The notes: a model not told the origin generated them from the letters alone. A DNA stretch of 64,000 bases from Gimesia aquarii (GCF_007748195.1 NZ_CP037920.1:5299800-5363799), one strand, 5' to 3'; positions 1 to 10,013 are shown, counted from the first letter of the stretch. Numbers and translations are program-made.

Positions 1-2
1 AG

Positions 3-1649
3 GCGCAACTTGCCGGAGACATCCTGGCGAAACGTGAAAATGATCCCCAGCGCGCACGTCAACTCAAAATTGCCACCGGTTTTATTGCCCTCTCCCGCCG
101 GTTCGGCAATACACGATTTGAAGATCAGCATCTGACCATCGATGATACCATCGACACCATCGGTCGTGGCATCATGGGAGTTACATTAAAGTGTGCCCGC
201 TGCCATGATCATAAATTCGATCCGATGCTGGCTACGGACTATTACGGTTTATATGGCATTTTTGAAAGCACACTCTACCCGACGATGGGCGCTTCGAATT
301 CCCCTTCACCAACACAACTGGTCTCAGCGGAAAACAACCCGGAGTCACAACAAAAAATCAATGCCTACTGGGATCTCCTGAGTCACTATCAACATCAAAT
401 TCGAAACCATTTCCGCCCCTGGTTGAAGCCGACTCTCAAAGAGTATGCGGAAGTCGCTAAAAAAATCAAATCCGCGAAAAAAGAGGACCAATCCAATGAG
501 AAGTTAGAAGCACGGCGTCAAAAGCTTCTGGCTTCTCACAAAGGGAAATTCCGGGAACTGATGGAACATGGTTTACCCTGGCTCAAACAGGAAAAGGCCC
601 GACTGGTTAAACAACCTCCCGCAGAAATGTTGTATGCGGTCATCGATGGTAAACCTCACCACGCGAAGCTGCACCGTCGTGGCAACCCCAGCAACCCGGG
701 AGAGGTGGTACCGCGCCAATTCATTAATGTGATTTCCAAAACAAAGCCCCATTTAGATCAAAAACAATCAGGTCGAGAAGAACTGGCAAACTGGATTACC
801 GATCCAGCCCACCCCTTAACGGCCCGCGTGATTGTCAATCGGCTCTGGTATTATCACTTCGGACAGGGGCTTGTGAAAACCGTCGATAATCTCGGAGTCC
901 TGGGCGCAGCTCCCTCTCATCCTCAATTGTTGGATTATCTGGCCAATCAACTCATTGAACAGGGGTGGTCCTTGAAAGCACTCCATCGTCAGATGCTATT
1001 AAGCCGCGCTTATCGATTAGATAGCAAAGACATCCTCGAAAACAGCAAACGAGATCCGGAAAATGTGTTTCTCTGGAAGTTCACCCGTAAGCGCCTCGAT
1101 GCCGAGTCGATTCGAGATGCCATGCTGTTTGTGTCAGGAGAATTGGACCGTCAACCAGGAGGACCGCATCCTTTCAAACCCTGGCATAAGAAAGGGTATA
1201 GTCTGAATGGGCCCTTTCATGAGGTTTTTTCATCAAAAAAACGTAGCGTCTATCTGATGACGCAGCGATTATACAAACATCCGTTCCTTGGCTTGTTTAA
1301 TGGTCCTGACACAAATGAAACCACTGGCACCCGCAAGAACGCCAACATTCCCACACAGGCACTGTTTCTGATGAACTCTCCATTTGTTCCCAAACTGGCA
1401 GAAGCATTTGCCAGACGAATTTTACAGACAGAAACAACGGAAGAAAAACAGATCAAAGCAGCCTGCCAGATCGCTTTTTCCAGAAACCCAACACCCACAG
1501 AAAAGGCCGAATTTTCGCAAACTCTCGACGCTTATCGCAGGCAACTACTAAAGGAACAATCAAAACGGTCTGCAGAAGTGAATGAGGCGGCATGGACCGG
1601 ATTATGCAAAGTACTGCTCACGACTAATGAGTTCTTTTTCATCGACTAA
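3..1649 (+). CDS. DUF1549/DUF1553 secreted protein (5' end outside window)
   Basis: The frame is open from the first bases of the window, upstream of the first ATG at 174, so this is the C-terminal part of a longer gene. The visible protein has the DUF1549 motif CARCHDHKFDP followed by a DUF1553 region (around TARVIVNRLWYYHFGQG and the late TNIPTQAL-type segment). These proteins are very abundant in Planctomycetes and are exported; their biochemical role is not established. A DUF1501 gene follows 44 bp downstream on the same strand, the usual pairing. The CxxCH inside DUF1549 could be read as a heme c site, but whether it binds heme is not known. Confidence 0.9.
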   Translation, partial: AQLAGDILAKRENDPQRARQLKIATGFIALSRRFGNTRFEDQHLTIDDTIDTIGRGIMGVTLKCARCHDHKFDPMLATDYYGLYGIFESTLYPTMGASNSPSPTQLVSAENNPESQQKINAYWDLLSHYQHQIRNHFRPWLKPTLKEYAEVAKKIKSAKKEDQSNEKLEARRQKLLASHKGKFRELMEHGLPWLKQEKARLVKQPPAEMLYAVIDGKPHHAKLHRRGNPSNPGEVVPRQFINVISKTKPHLDQKQSGREELANWITDPAHPLTARVIVNRLWYYHFGQGLVKTVDNLGVLGAAPSHPQLLDYLANQLIEQGWSLKALHRQMLLSRAYRLDSKDILENSKRDPENVFLWKFTRKRLDAESIRDAMLFVSGELDRQPGGPHPFKPWHKKGYSLNGPFHEVFSSKKRSVYLMTQRLYKHPFLGLFNGPDTNETTGTRKNANIPTQALFLMNSPFVPKLAEAFARRILQTETTEEKQIKAACQIAFSRNPTPTEKAEFSQTLDAYRRQLLKEQSKRSAEVNEAAWTGLCKVLLTTNEFFFID

Positions 1650-1693
1650 TTATTTTAACATCAAAAAAGCAACTTCCACTGAGGAGTGACAAG

Positions 1694-3082
1694 ATGCAAG
1701 ACCCCACATTCATCAATCGCAGAAACCTGCTGCAAGCGGGACTCGGAACAACGGCGGGGCTTTTACTACCATCTCCGCTGCCAGCCAAACTTTCGACTCC
1801 GCATCATCGCCCGCAGGCCAAGCATGTGATTATGCTCTATATGTCGGGCGGTTACTCTCATGTCGATACATTCGATCCTAAACCCGAATTGACAAAACGG
1901 CACGATCAATCGATCGGTGAAGAAGAAAAAGCTGCTGTCTCCGGACAACCGATTGTGAAACGTTTTCTCAAAGCCCCTCTATGGAAGTTTCGTCCCAATC
2001 GAGAATGTGGCACTGAAGTCAGTGACCTCTTTCCTCATCTTCGCAAGGTGATGCACGAAACTGCCTTAATTCGCTCCATGAATAGTGATCACCGGGACCA
2101 TGGTGAAGCCACACTGCAACTTCATACCGGCAGTACCACCACGGCCATGCCCGGATTAGGCGCCTGGTTGAGTTACGGGCTAAAATCTTTTAACACAAAT
2201 CTACCCTCGCATATTGTGATTTCGGAACACCGCCCTTATAACGGTCCTCAATTGTGGGACGCCAACTTTTTACCAGCGGTTAATAGTGGTGTGCGTGTCG
2301 TTCCCGGCGATGAACCGATTCCCTTTCTCAAATCTCCCACTTCATATGAGAGACAACAACTGGAACTTTCATTGTTGACAAAAATGAATCAACGTCATTT
2401 AAAACACCGCATGCACGATGCACAATTAGCGGGAAGAGTCGCCTCCTTTACTGCCGCTGCAGGTCTCCAACAACAGGCACCAGAGGCACTCGACTTATCG
2501 AAAGAAACGAAGGAAACGTTAAAACTTTATGGTGCGGAACGAGGAGACCAATCCAGTTATGCGTCACAATGTATCATGGCGCGTCGTCTGGTGGAACGGG
2601 GAGTACGCTTTGTTGAAATCATTGATGCCATCGGTGCCTGCCGTGATAACTGGGATGCGGCACATCGCGATATCGCCTCACATGAAAAGTATGCCCGTCG
2701 TGTGGATCAACCCATCGCCGCATTAATCAAAGACTTGAAACAACGTGGCTTACTGGAAGACACACTATTGGTTTTTTGTACCGAATTTGGACGTTCTCCC
2801 TGGGCTCAGGATGGGAAAGGCACCAAATCTCGCACGCATCACCCCAACGCCTTTTCCTGCTGGTTAGCTGGCGGCAGTGTACGAGGAGGAGCCGTTTACG
2901 GAGAAACAGACGACATCGGAAACTATGTCGTAAAAGATATGGTCCATGTACATGATTTTCATGCGACCATCTTACACATCATGGGACTCGATCACGAAAA
3001 ACTCACATACCGACACGCGGGTCGTGATTTCCGACTGACCGATGTGCACGGACATGTCGTGCAGAAAATTCTCAAAGCATAG
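1694..3082 (+). CDS. DUF1501 family Tat-exported protein
   Basis: The 462-residue protein opens with a twin-arginine signal (NRRNLLQAG then a hydrophobic stretch). The body is typical DUF1501: an early GGYSHVDTFDPKP segment, EFGRSPWAQDG and HHPNAFSCWLAGG in the middle, and a C-terminal HDFHATILHIMGLDH block. DUF1501 belongs to the alkaline-phosphatase/sulfatase superfamily, and no substrate is known to me. It follows the DUF1553 gene and is probably co-transcribed. A GAGGAGTGACAAG ribosome site precedes the ATG. Its stop codon faces the hydrolase stop at 3096 with only 13 bp between and no visible terminator. Confidence 0.9.
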   Translation: MQDPTFINRRNLLQAGLGTTAGLLLPSPLPAKLSTPHHRPQAKHVIMLYMSGGYSHVDTFDPKPELTKRHDQSIGEEEKAAVSGQPIVKRFLKAPLWKFRPNRECGTEVSDLFPHLRKVMHETALIRSMNSDHRDHGEATLQLHTGSTTTAMPGLGAWLSYGLKSFNTNLPSHIVISEHRPYNGPQLWDANFLPAVNSGVRVVPGDEPIPFLKSPTSYERQQLELSLLTKMNQRHLKHRMHDAQLAGRVASFTAAAGLQQQAPEALDLSKETKETLKLYGAERGDQSSYASQCIMARRLVERGVRFVEIIDAIGACRDNWDAAHRDIASHEKYARRVDQPIAALIKDLKQRGLLEDTLLVFCTEFGRSPWAQDGKGTKSRTHHPNAFSCWLAGGSVRGGAVYGETDDIGNYVVKDMVHVHDFHATILHIMGLDHEKLTYRHAGRDFRLTDVHGHVVQKILKA

Positions 3083-3095
3083 TCCTCATTCGGAC

Positions 3096-4034
3096 TTAAT
3101 GCTTTCTGGAGGAAATAAGCGACCTTTGGCGAAGCCAGTCTTCGGCGCGACTTGGAAAAGTATCGACGTTGGAATTTTCAACTGGCCGCATCCCGTAACC
3201 GTGCCCTCCTGTTTCATAAATGTGTAGTTCAGCCCCCACACCATTCTGTTTTAACGCGGTATAAAACTCGATGCTACTTAACGGAGTGGCGCTATCGTTG
3301 TGAGCGTGCGCAAGAAACGTGGGTGGGGTCTTTTTCGAAATGGTGATAACTTCATTCAGCTTCTCCGTTTTTTCATCGAGCAGCCGCCAGGGATAAATCA
3401 ACAAGCTAAAATTGGGGCGGCAAGAGACATCATCGACCTTATCTTGTGGTTTGTAGGAGCGATCTTCAAACCGGGTCGTGACAAGCGACGCTGCCTGCCC
3501 TCCGGCAGAAAAGCCGATCACACCAATCCGATCTGGCTTGATGCCCCATTCTTTAGCGCGCTTGCGAACCAGGCTCAATGCCCGTTGTCCATCCTGAAGC
3601 GGTCGCTCCGAAAAAGGAGGTAATTTCTGATTGGTCTGAGGAGTGGGCGTTTTTTGTTGCTTTGTGCGATAATGAACGACAAATGCCGTAATACCTAATT
3701 GATTCAGCCATTCAGCCGCCTCGGAACCTTCTTTGTCCGTTACCACATAACTATATCCACCACCGGGAAAGATCAAAACCGCCGTCCCGTTCCGTTTTTC
3801 AACAGGAGGTTGAAAGACATGTAACTGAGGTCGTGTAATATTCTTGACGCGCGTCGCTGGAGGATTTTCATTAGGGCGTCTGGGAAGTGGTCTGCCTGTC
3901 TCACGCGTCGTCTCGCCAGGAGCAAGCCCCGGCCAGATGTCGATGATTGCATCTGGTTCACGTGCATTAGCAAAACTTAGCATGCTCAGCTGCATGCCAG
4001 GGATGAGAAACATGATCATCATGAACCGCTTCAT
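3096..4034 (-). CDS. alpha/beta hydrolase (exported esterase/lipase-like)
   Basis: A 312-residue protein with an N-terminal signal peptide (hydrophobic residues about 5-24, ANA-type cleavage site). The alpha/beta-hydrolase marks are an oxyanion segment FPGGGYSYVV, a nucleophile elbow GFSAGGQ and a late HGYGM histidine. This is the usual pattern of acetylxylan-esterase or BD-FAE-like enzymes of planctomycetes. The start ATG overlaps the stop of the upstream DUF1501 gene (ATGA), with AAAGGAAA as ribosome site inside that gene, so it is the third gene of an operon running down from 8615. A polysaccharide de-esterification role is inference. Confidence 0.82.
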   Translation of the reverse strand: MKRFMMIMFLIPGMQLSMLSFANAREPDAIIDIWPGLAPGETTRETGRPLPRRPNENPPATRVKNITRPQLHVFQPPVEKRNGTAVLIFPGGGYSYVVTDKEGSEAAEWLNQLGITAFVVHYRTKQQKTPTPQTNQKLPPFSERPLQDGQRALSLVRKRAKEWGIKPDRIGVIGFSAGGQAASLVTTRFEDRSYKPQDKVDDVSCRPNFSLLIYPWRLLDEKTEKLNEVITISKKTPPTFLAHAHNDSATPLSSIEFYTALKQNGVGAELHIYETGGHGYGMRPVENSNVDTFPSRAEDWLRQRSLISSRKH

Positions 4035-5488
4035 GCCAGAATTTCCTTTATGATATTCGACGGTTCGACACCCGTCAGTTTGAAATCGAGACCCTGATGT
4101 CGATACGAAAAACGTTCATGATCGATCCCAAGTAAATGTAACACAGTGGCATGCAGGTCGCGCACATGCACCGGATTTTCGGCGACGTTGTAACTGAAAT
4201 CATCAGTGGTACCATAAGTCATGCCTGACTTGACACCCCCACCTGCCAGCCACATTGTGAAACAGCGAGGATGATGATCGCGGCCCCCTTCGGGACTGTC
4301 CCACTTCCCCTGACCGGCAACTCCCCGACCAAATTCACCGCCCCAAACGACCAATGTATCATCCAACAACCCACGTTGTTTGAGATCTTTGACCAATGCC
4401 GCGCTGGCCTGATCAGTATCACGACAACGCGCCACACACCACGACCCCAGGCGACTATGATGATCCCAGTCCGGGTGAAACAACTGCACGAAACGCACGC
4501 CGCGTTCGATCAGTCGTCTTGCCAGCACACAGTTGGCGGCATAGCTACCCGGACGACGCGAATCGGGTCCATAGAGCTCAAATGTGGATTCCGGTTCATC
4601 ACTCAAATCATTTAACTCGGGAATACTGGACTGCATCCGCCAGGCCATTTCATACTGACGAATTCGCGTTTCTATTTCCGGGTCACCCGTTTCTTTGAGA
4701 CGCATCTGATTCAATTCGGCAATGCCATTCAACATTCCTCGTCTCACTTGACGAGGGAGTCCATCCGGATCACGAAGATAAAGCACGGGCTCTTTCGAAT
4801 TACGAAGCTTTACTCCTTGATAGCGGGATGGCAAAAAACCGCTACCCCAATAATGATCGTAAAGTGGCTGATCACTGGGACGCTTCATCTTGGAAATCAA
4901 AACCAGATAATCGGGCAGATTCCGATTCTCACTACCCAGCCCGTAGCTGGTCCAGGCACCAATCGACGGTCGTCCCGCGAGTTGATGCCCTGTGAGGAAT
5001 TTCGTCATTGCAGGGGCGTGGTTAATCTGATCGGTCACCATCGATTTAATAAAACAGAGTTCGTCGGCTACCTCTCCATGATAAGGCAACCACTCTCCGA
5101 GTGTCGCACCACTTTCTCCATAACGCTTGAACTTAGTACGCGAAGGCATAATCAATTGTTTTTGATTCGCCGTCATTGTTGTGAGTCGTTGCCCGCGTCG
5201 CACGCTTTCTGGCAATTCCTTGCCGGCCCACTTCATCAGTCCCGGTTTATGATCGAACAGTTCAATCTGTGAAGGACCACCTGATTGCGTAAGAAAAATC
5301 ACGTTCTTGGCGCGGGGAAGTTTATGAGGTAAACCTGCCAACCCCGGTGCCTTCCTTTGATCAGCGTGCGCGAACTTTGTTGCTTCTAGAAGCCCTAAAG
5401 CCATCGCTCCCAGGCTCACTCCAGCTCCATGTCCCAGAAAATAACGGCGGGAAACATCCATTGCCTGTTTTATGATTTGATCATTCAT
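4031..5488 (-). CDS. DUF1501 family Tat-exported protein
   Basis: The open frame runs up to 5719, but the upper part lies inside the preceding gene. The ATG at 5488 (MNDQIIKQAMDVSRRYFLG) fits because it is followed at once by a twin-arginine signal and overlaps the upstream stop by 8 bp (ATGAATGA). That gives 485 residues, normal for DUF1501. Conserved blocks seen are SGGPSQIELFDHKPG, GGEFGRGVAGQG, HHPRCFTMWLAGGG and the C-terminal RDLHATVLHLLGIDHERF. It is paralogous to the gene at 1694-3082 and has the same order relative to its DUF1553 partner. Confidence 0.9.
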   Translation of the reverse strand: MNDQIIKQAMDVSRRYFLGHGAGVSLGAMALGLLEATKFAHADQRKAPGLAGLPHKLPRAKNVIFLTQSGGPSQIELFDHKPGLMKWAGKELPESVRRGQRLTTMTANQKQLIMPSRTKFKRYGESGATLGEWLPYHGEVADELCFIKSMVTDQINHAPAMTKFLTGHQLAGRPSIGAWTSYGLGSENRNLPDYLVLISKMKRPSDQPLYDHYWGSGFLPSRYQGVKLRNSKEPVLYLRDPDGLPRQVRRGMLNGIAELNQMRLKETGDPEIETRIRQYEMAWRMQSSIPELNDLSDEPESTFELYGPDSRRPGSYAANCVLARRLIERGVRFVQLFHPDWDHHSRLGSWCVARCRDTDQASAALVKDLKQRGLLDDTLVVWGGEFGRGVAGQGKWDSPEGGRDHHPRCFTMWLAGGGVKSGMTYGTTDDFSYNVAENPVHVRDLHATVLHLLGIDHERFSYRHQGLDFKLTGVEPSNIIKEILA

Positions 5489-8400
5489 GGGTAATTGCCT
5501 CATCCAGATTAAAGACCATACTCGCAATGACCATATAAGCGGCAAGCTCGCCAGGATCAACTTTGCTGTTATTTGGCGGTTGCCCCACCTCCAATAGTTT
5601 GAATGCATCCCGTGGATGACTTCGATAATGTTTGTGTGACATTTGGAATTCTCGCTCCAAAACGGCTTGCTCTCGTTTGTCCAAAGGTCGGGACAAAATA
5701 CGACGAGCGATATAATCAAGCCGCTTTGGAATGGTAGTCTCTTTCGCCATCGCAGTCCGCGCTAACTCGCGTGAGGATTCCAAGACACTCAAATCATTCA
5801 GCAATGTCAGAGCCTGCAATGGGGTATTCGTTCTACGCGGACGCACTTCACACACACGACGTTGTGCACTATCAAACAAAAATGTAGGCGCGCTGGATCG
5901 TCGCCAGAACGCATACAAGCTGCGTCGGTACTGAGCGGCTCCCTGACTGGGTTCATAACGATAGCGCCCCATGAACATTTCCGCCCAAACCCCTTCTGGC
6001 TGATAAGGCATGACGGGTGGACCTCCCAGCACCGGATTCAATAATCCGCTGGCTCGTAGCACCGCATCGTGAATCATCCAACTTGGTAGACGAAACCGGG
6101 GCCCGCGCGCCAGCAGTCGATTCTCCGGATCGCGGGCTAATAATGCGGGGGAAACGTTGCTGCTCTGTTGATAGGTCTGGCTGGTCACGATCAGACGCAG
6201 GATATGCTGTAAATCCCAATCGTGTTCCATCAACTCTACCGCTAACCAGTCAATCACTTCAGGATGAGTAGGACGTTCTCCCTGTAAGCCAAAATCTCCC
6301 GGCGTCCGAACGAGTCCCATACCAAAACACATCTGCCATAAATGATTGACGACGACCCGCGCTGTCAACGGGTTCTCACGGGAGACTAACCAACGCGCGA
6401 GATCGAGACGATCCTTTGTTTTTTCTTTCGGTAGCGGAAAAATGGCTTCTGGTACCGAGCGAACCACTTCTTTTCCATGTTTATCCCAGACACCCCGTTC
6501 CAAGATAAATGTTTTGCGAGGTTCCTTTCTCTCTGCTAAAACCATTACATTAAGGTCACCCGCCGCTTTTTTCACTTTAGAAAGCTGTGCATTCGCGCGA
6601 TCCAGGTTTGCTTTTCTCTTCTGATAAGCTGCATGATCAACGAGAAACTGATTCAACAGTCTCTTTCTCAACTTCGCATCAATTTTTGAATCCTTACCCG
6701 ACTTGACTGCTGCCAATTCTTCTAGGGGCATCGGATTCAGTGATCGCACTGCTTGTCCGGGCTGATCTGTCAACATCACACGAAATCTCCCAATGTTCGC
6801 GTTACCCACTGTCGAACGATGTAACATGACGAAGATCAATTCTTCCTGATCGTCCAATACCAACGGTTCCTTTAATGCAAAAACGGCCATATGTCGCTGC
6901 TTCGGATCATGCGATTCCGTCGTCCAACCATTACGGGGATCATCATCCAGCGTGTCTTTGATTTTTCCGTACTTACGGCCTTTGGCATTTTTCTCGACAT
7001 CAGCAACAGCACTGGAGATTTCAATATCCCTTAACTGAGAACTCCCCTGACGACGCACCTGAAGCTTAACATCAGTCAAAATAAATTCACCATTTGCACC
7101 ACGGGTTAATTTTCCATCCGTGTGCGAAGTATGCGGAAAGACTTCCAGCCTCAAGCCCGTTACACGTGGTAAATTCGTGGAAGCAATTAAGCGATAATCA
7201 TCCTGTCTGGGGTTAGGTCCACTGGTTTGAACCGTGCCATCCGCTTCTTGCGTGAGAACTGTTCCTTCGATTGATTTCAACGATCTGGTTTGAGGCAGAT
7301 GCCAAGACTGAAACCCCTGCTGTACTAGATCGGTTTGTTTAACCAGCCACGGTTCAAACTCTCGTTCTGCCTGTTTTCGAGCGGCAGCCTCTAATGGTTT
7401 TCGTTCATCTACCACCTGCTGCGCTTCTTGGATGGCTTGCTTACCAAAGGGGGATTTATACTTGAGATAAGGCTTTGCCCGCGTACCGGCTTTGCCGTCC
7501 TCATCAATACTGTTAAAGAACGCAAACAGGCTGTAAAAGTCGGCCTGGGAAACCGGATCAAACTTGTGAGAGTGACATTGGCAGCAACCCAGAGTTAATC
7601 CCAGCCAGACCGTCCCTGTAGTGTTGACCCGATCAATAACATAATCAATTCGCGATTCCTCCGGATCGCGGCCCCCTTCGCCGTTGGTCATATGGTTGCG
7701 ATGAAAACAGGTAGCCAACTTCTGTTCTGGCGTCGCATTCGGTAATAAATCGCCTGCGAATTGTTCAATCGTGAACTGATCGAACGATTTATTTTCATTG
7801 AACGATTCCACAACCCAGTCCCGCCACGGCCAATTGGTACGCGTCGCATCTCCCTGAAAGCCATCAGTATCAGAGTAACGCGCGAGATCAAGCCACCACA
7901 TTGCCATCCGCTCGCCATAATGTTTTGATTTCAGCAAACGGTTCACGAGCTTCAGATAGGCATTTTTAGATTCGTCATTGATGAAAGACTCCACTTCTTC
8001 GGATGTCGGAGGCAATCCGGTTAGATCAAAAGAAAGCCGCCGAATGAGTGTTCGTTTTGAGGCCAGTTGTGAAAGCGTTAAACCCTCGTCCGCCAGTTTG
8101 CGTTGGACTAACTCATCAATCGGATTTACTTTGGTAGAAGACAAGTCTACCTTCAACGGTTTCTCAAATGCCCAATGCCTGCCCCACTCTGCTCCCTCGG
8201 CGATCCATTTTTTAAGCGTTGCAATTTGTTTCTTTGTTAACTTTTTCCGATGAGAATCGGGGGGTGGCATTAAGAGATCAGGATCACTGGTTGTAATCCT
8301 GGCAAATAATTCACTCGCCTCTGGTTTTCCTGGAACGATGACAGTCGTTCCATCTCGATCCTGAGTCGCCTTTTCACGTTGGTCAAGTCGCAAGTCTGCT

Positions 8401-8615
8401 TCTCGGTGTGTGTGATCAGGACCATGACAATGAAAACAGCGGTCGGACAGAATCGGCAGAATATCACGACTGAAGTTCACTTCACCCGCCAGGCAGATCT
8501 TATCGAAAGTCAATAAGACGAAAACGATTATTAATGGTTTGAAAAGGCTGGCAATTGGTTTCAAAACAGAAGGATATCCAAGTGAAGAAATCATGAGGTA
8601 GGCAAAGTCATACAC
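5481..8615 (-). CDS. PSCyt1 / DUF1549 / DUF1553 planctomycete protein with c-type heme motif
   Basis: A 1044-residue protein with an N-terminal hydrophobic segment (about 26-43). Next comes a planctomycete cytochrome-C domain with CFHCH at 60-64 and a MPPP segment about 60 residues later, which could supply the Met ligand. DUF1549 follows (GLTLGCCQCHSHKFDP region), then a long insert rich in beta structure, and DUF1553 (LTARVVVNHLWQMCFGMG; RRTNTPLQALTLLNDL). It is the first gene of a three-gene operon with DUF1501 and an alpha/beta hydrolase. The start could also be ATG 8594; neither has a strong ribosome site. Function is unknown; an electron-transfer link is suggested only by the CxxCH. Confidence 0.9.
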   Translation of the reverse strand: MYDFAYLMISSLGYPSVLKPIASLFKPLIIVFVLLTFDKICLAGEVNFSRDILPILSDRCFHCHGPDHTHREADLRLDQREKATQDRDGTTVIVPGKPEASELFARITTSDPDLLMPPPDSHRKKLTKKQIATLKKWIAEGAEWGRHWAFEKPLKVDLSSTKVNPIDELVQRKLADEGLTLSQLASKRTLIRRLSFDLTGLPPTSEEVESFINDESKNAYLKLVNRLLKSKHYGERMAMWWLDLARYSDTDGFQGDATRTNWPWRDWVVESFNENKSFDQFTIEQFAGDLLPNATPEQKLATCFHRNHMTNGEGGRDPEESRIDYVIDRVNTTGTVWLGLTLGCCQCHSHKFDPVSQADFYSLFAFFNSIDEDGKAGTRAKPYLKYKSPFGKQAIQEAQQVVDERKPLEAAARKQAEREFEPWLVKQTDLVQQGFQSWHLPQTRSLKSIEGTVLTQEADGTVQTSGPNPRQDDYRLIASTNLPRVTGLRLEVFPHTSHTDGKLTRGANGEFILTDVKLQVRRQGSSQLRDIEISSAVADVEKNAKGRKYGKIKDTLDDDPRNGWTTESHDPKQRHMAVFALKEPLVLDDQEELIFVMLHRSTVGNANIGRFRVMLTDQPGQAVRSLNPMPLEELAAVKSGKDSKIDAKLRKRLLNQFLVDHAAYQKRKANLDRANAQLSKVKKAAGDLNVMVLAERKEPRKTFILERGVWDKHGKEVVRSVPEAIFPLPKEKTKDRLDLARWLVSRENPLTARVVVNHLWQMCFGMGLVRTPGDFGLQGERPTHPEVIDWLAVELMEHDWDLQHILRLIVTSQTYQQSSNVSPALLARDPENRLLARGPRFRLPSWMIHDAVLRASGLLNPVLGGPPVMPYQPEGVWAEMFMGRYRYEPSQGAAQYRRSLYAFWRRSSAPTFLFDSAQRRVCEVRPRRTNTPLQALTLLNDLSVLESSRELARTAMAKETTIPKRLDYIARRILSRPLDKREQAVLEREFQMSHKHYRSHPRDAFKLLEVGQPPNNSKVDPGELAAYMVIASMVFNLDEAITHE

Positions 8616-8770
8616 GCAGTAATTTCATGTTACTTAGGGGGTTACCTCAGGTCCAGAGAAACCACTAAAAGTCGCCTCCAGGGAGTAGACTGGATTCACG
8701 TCATTTTGCAATGACCCGGTAATGCTCTGCTATACGAGGCTGACTTGGTATGAAGTTTGAGTAGATAACA

Positions 8771-8799
8771 AAAAAAGCTACTTTGGTAGCTTTTTGTTT
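8771..8799. terminator. intrinsic-terminator-like hairpin in a divergent promoter region
   Basis: The core stem is gctac / gtagc with loop tttg, extended by A5/T5 tracts on both sides, so it reads as a terminator on either strand. No gene ends here, because both neighbouring genes start on either side. It may end a short unannotated transcript or protect one promoter from the other. Confidence 0.55.
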
Positions 8800-8944
8800 A
8801 TTATCAAGAATAGCTGAAAATAAGTTGACCACCCCCCTTAACTTTATATAATTAAATAATTAATACTAATGTATATTAATAATTGATTGTATATTAATTA
8901 AGTTGTGTATGAATTACTAGAAAAGACTTATTTTTTTAGGAGTA

Positions 8945-8974
8945 ATCAAAGTTCTCCGAATCAGAACTTTTGAT
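8945..8974 (+). promoter_or_regulatory. inverted repeat in the DUF1559 leader
   Basis: The arms atcaaagttct and agaacttttgat are complementary with one bulged base, around a 7-nt loop, followed by ttttata. It lies about 80 bp upstream of the DUF1559 start. It could be a leader hairpin, a weak terminator or an operator; sequence alone does not decide. Confidence 0.4.
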
Positions 8975-9053
8975 TTTATAAGTTTAAGAAAATCAGACGC
9001 TCATAGTTCCAGTTTTCCAAATATATTTATTCGTTTTTTAAAGGAAATGAACA

Positions 9054-10013
9054 ATGGATCATTTAGTGAGAAGAAAGGCGTTTACGTTAATTGAATTATT
9101 AGTCGTGATTGCCATCATCGCAATTCTGATTGCCTTGCTCTTACCAGCGGTGCAACAAGCCCGCGAAGCGGCCAGGCGATCACAGTGTAAAAACAATATG
9201 AAACAACTCGGTCTCGCCTTCCACAACTACCATGACACTTTCAAAAGCTTACCAAATGGAAGTCACCCCACACCAAGTTATCCTGGTGGTGGTTACCACA
9301 TGGGCTGGGTTCCTAAAATATTTCCATATTTGGACGAAGCGAATCGGCTTCAGTCAATGCAGGGGTTCTCACCAAACCCCATTACCGAACTCGGTCCATG
9401 GAGAATCAGCGCTGCACCACATAATGGAACTTCGGAAATCTGGGGCCCCATCCCTGTTCTTGCCTGTCCCTCATCAGCTTTAGGTGATCGATCTCCGGAT
9501 ATCACCAATTCAACACTTCCCTGGATTGTGACTCATGGAGCACTTCATTATCGAGGTTGCGCAGGTCGTATTGAAGACGTTACGAATCCTACAGATGGAA
9601 ACAACTGGAGATGGGCGAACACTGGTTTAATATACCCTCTGAGTAACACGAAGTTTCGCGATGTCACAGATGGACTCACAAATACCATTTTGCTCGGTGA
9701 ATCTTCTTCTTCTCAAGGCTGGTCTAGCGCGATGAAACGAGGTTGGGGTGGTATCCAACCCTGGACATGGGGCATCTATTGGTATACTGATACGCGACGA
9801 CTTACTCTGGATAGTAAGAACATTCAATTCCCCATTAACTATCGCGGTGATTTTGGAACGAACCATACGCCTTATACCAGCTATCACGTTGGGGGAGCTC
9901 ACTTCATGATGGCCGATGGTTCGGTGCACTTCATCAGCGAGAACATCGATCTTACATTGCTCAAATCTCTAGGAACACGTGCTGGAGGAGAAGTACTCGG
10001 TGAGTGGAACTAA
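9054..10013 (+). CDS. DUF1559 protein with prepilin-type N-terminus
   Basis: A 319-residue protein with the type IV prepilin / type II pseudopilin N-terminus (RRKAFTLIELLVVIAI, cleavage expected before Phe with Ala in place of the usual Gly). The long hydrophobic helix and QQAREAARRSQCKNN spacer are typical of planctomycete DUF1559 proteins. Near the C-terminus is the family mark H-x9-DG (HVGGAHFMMADG). DUF1559 proteins occur in dozens of copies per planctomycete genome and are thought to be exported surface pseudopilins; their function is not established. The ribosome site is AAAGGAAATG. A stem-loop and a small lipoprotein gene follow, the common arrangement. Confidence 0.93.
   Translation: MDHLVRRKAFTLIELLVVIAIIAILIALLLPAVQQAREAARRSQCKNNMKQLGLAFHNYHDTFKSLPNGSHPTPSYPGGGYHMGWVPKIFPYLDEANRLQSMQGFSPNPITELGPWRISAAPHNGTSEIWGPIPVLACPSSALGDRSPDITNSTLPWIVTHGALHYRGCAGRIEDVTNPTDGNNWRWANTGLIYPLSNTKFRDVTDGLTNTILLGESSSSQGWSSAMKRGWGGIQPWTWGIYWYTDTRRLTLDSKNIQFPINYRGDFGTNHTPYTSYHVGGAHFMMADGSVHFISENIDLTLLKSLGTRAGGEVLGEWN

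Larger units (their letters stand above)
8616..9053. other. 438-bp intergenic region between divergent genes, very AT-rich right half
   Basis: It separates the start of the DUF1553 operon (minus) from the DUF1559 gene (plus). It contains a terminator-like hairpin at 8771-8799, an A/T-rich tract at about 8835-8910 and a second inverted repeat at 8945-8974. AAAGGAAATG just before 9054 supplies the ribosome site of the DUF1559 gene. I see no convincing ORF. Confidence 0.6.

Noticed and set aside
5489..5719. N-terminal extension of the second DUF1501 protein
   Set aside because: The extra 77 residues lie inside the DUF1553 gene and put the Tat signal far from the N-terminus; ATG 5488 is better.
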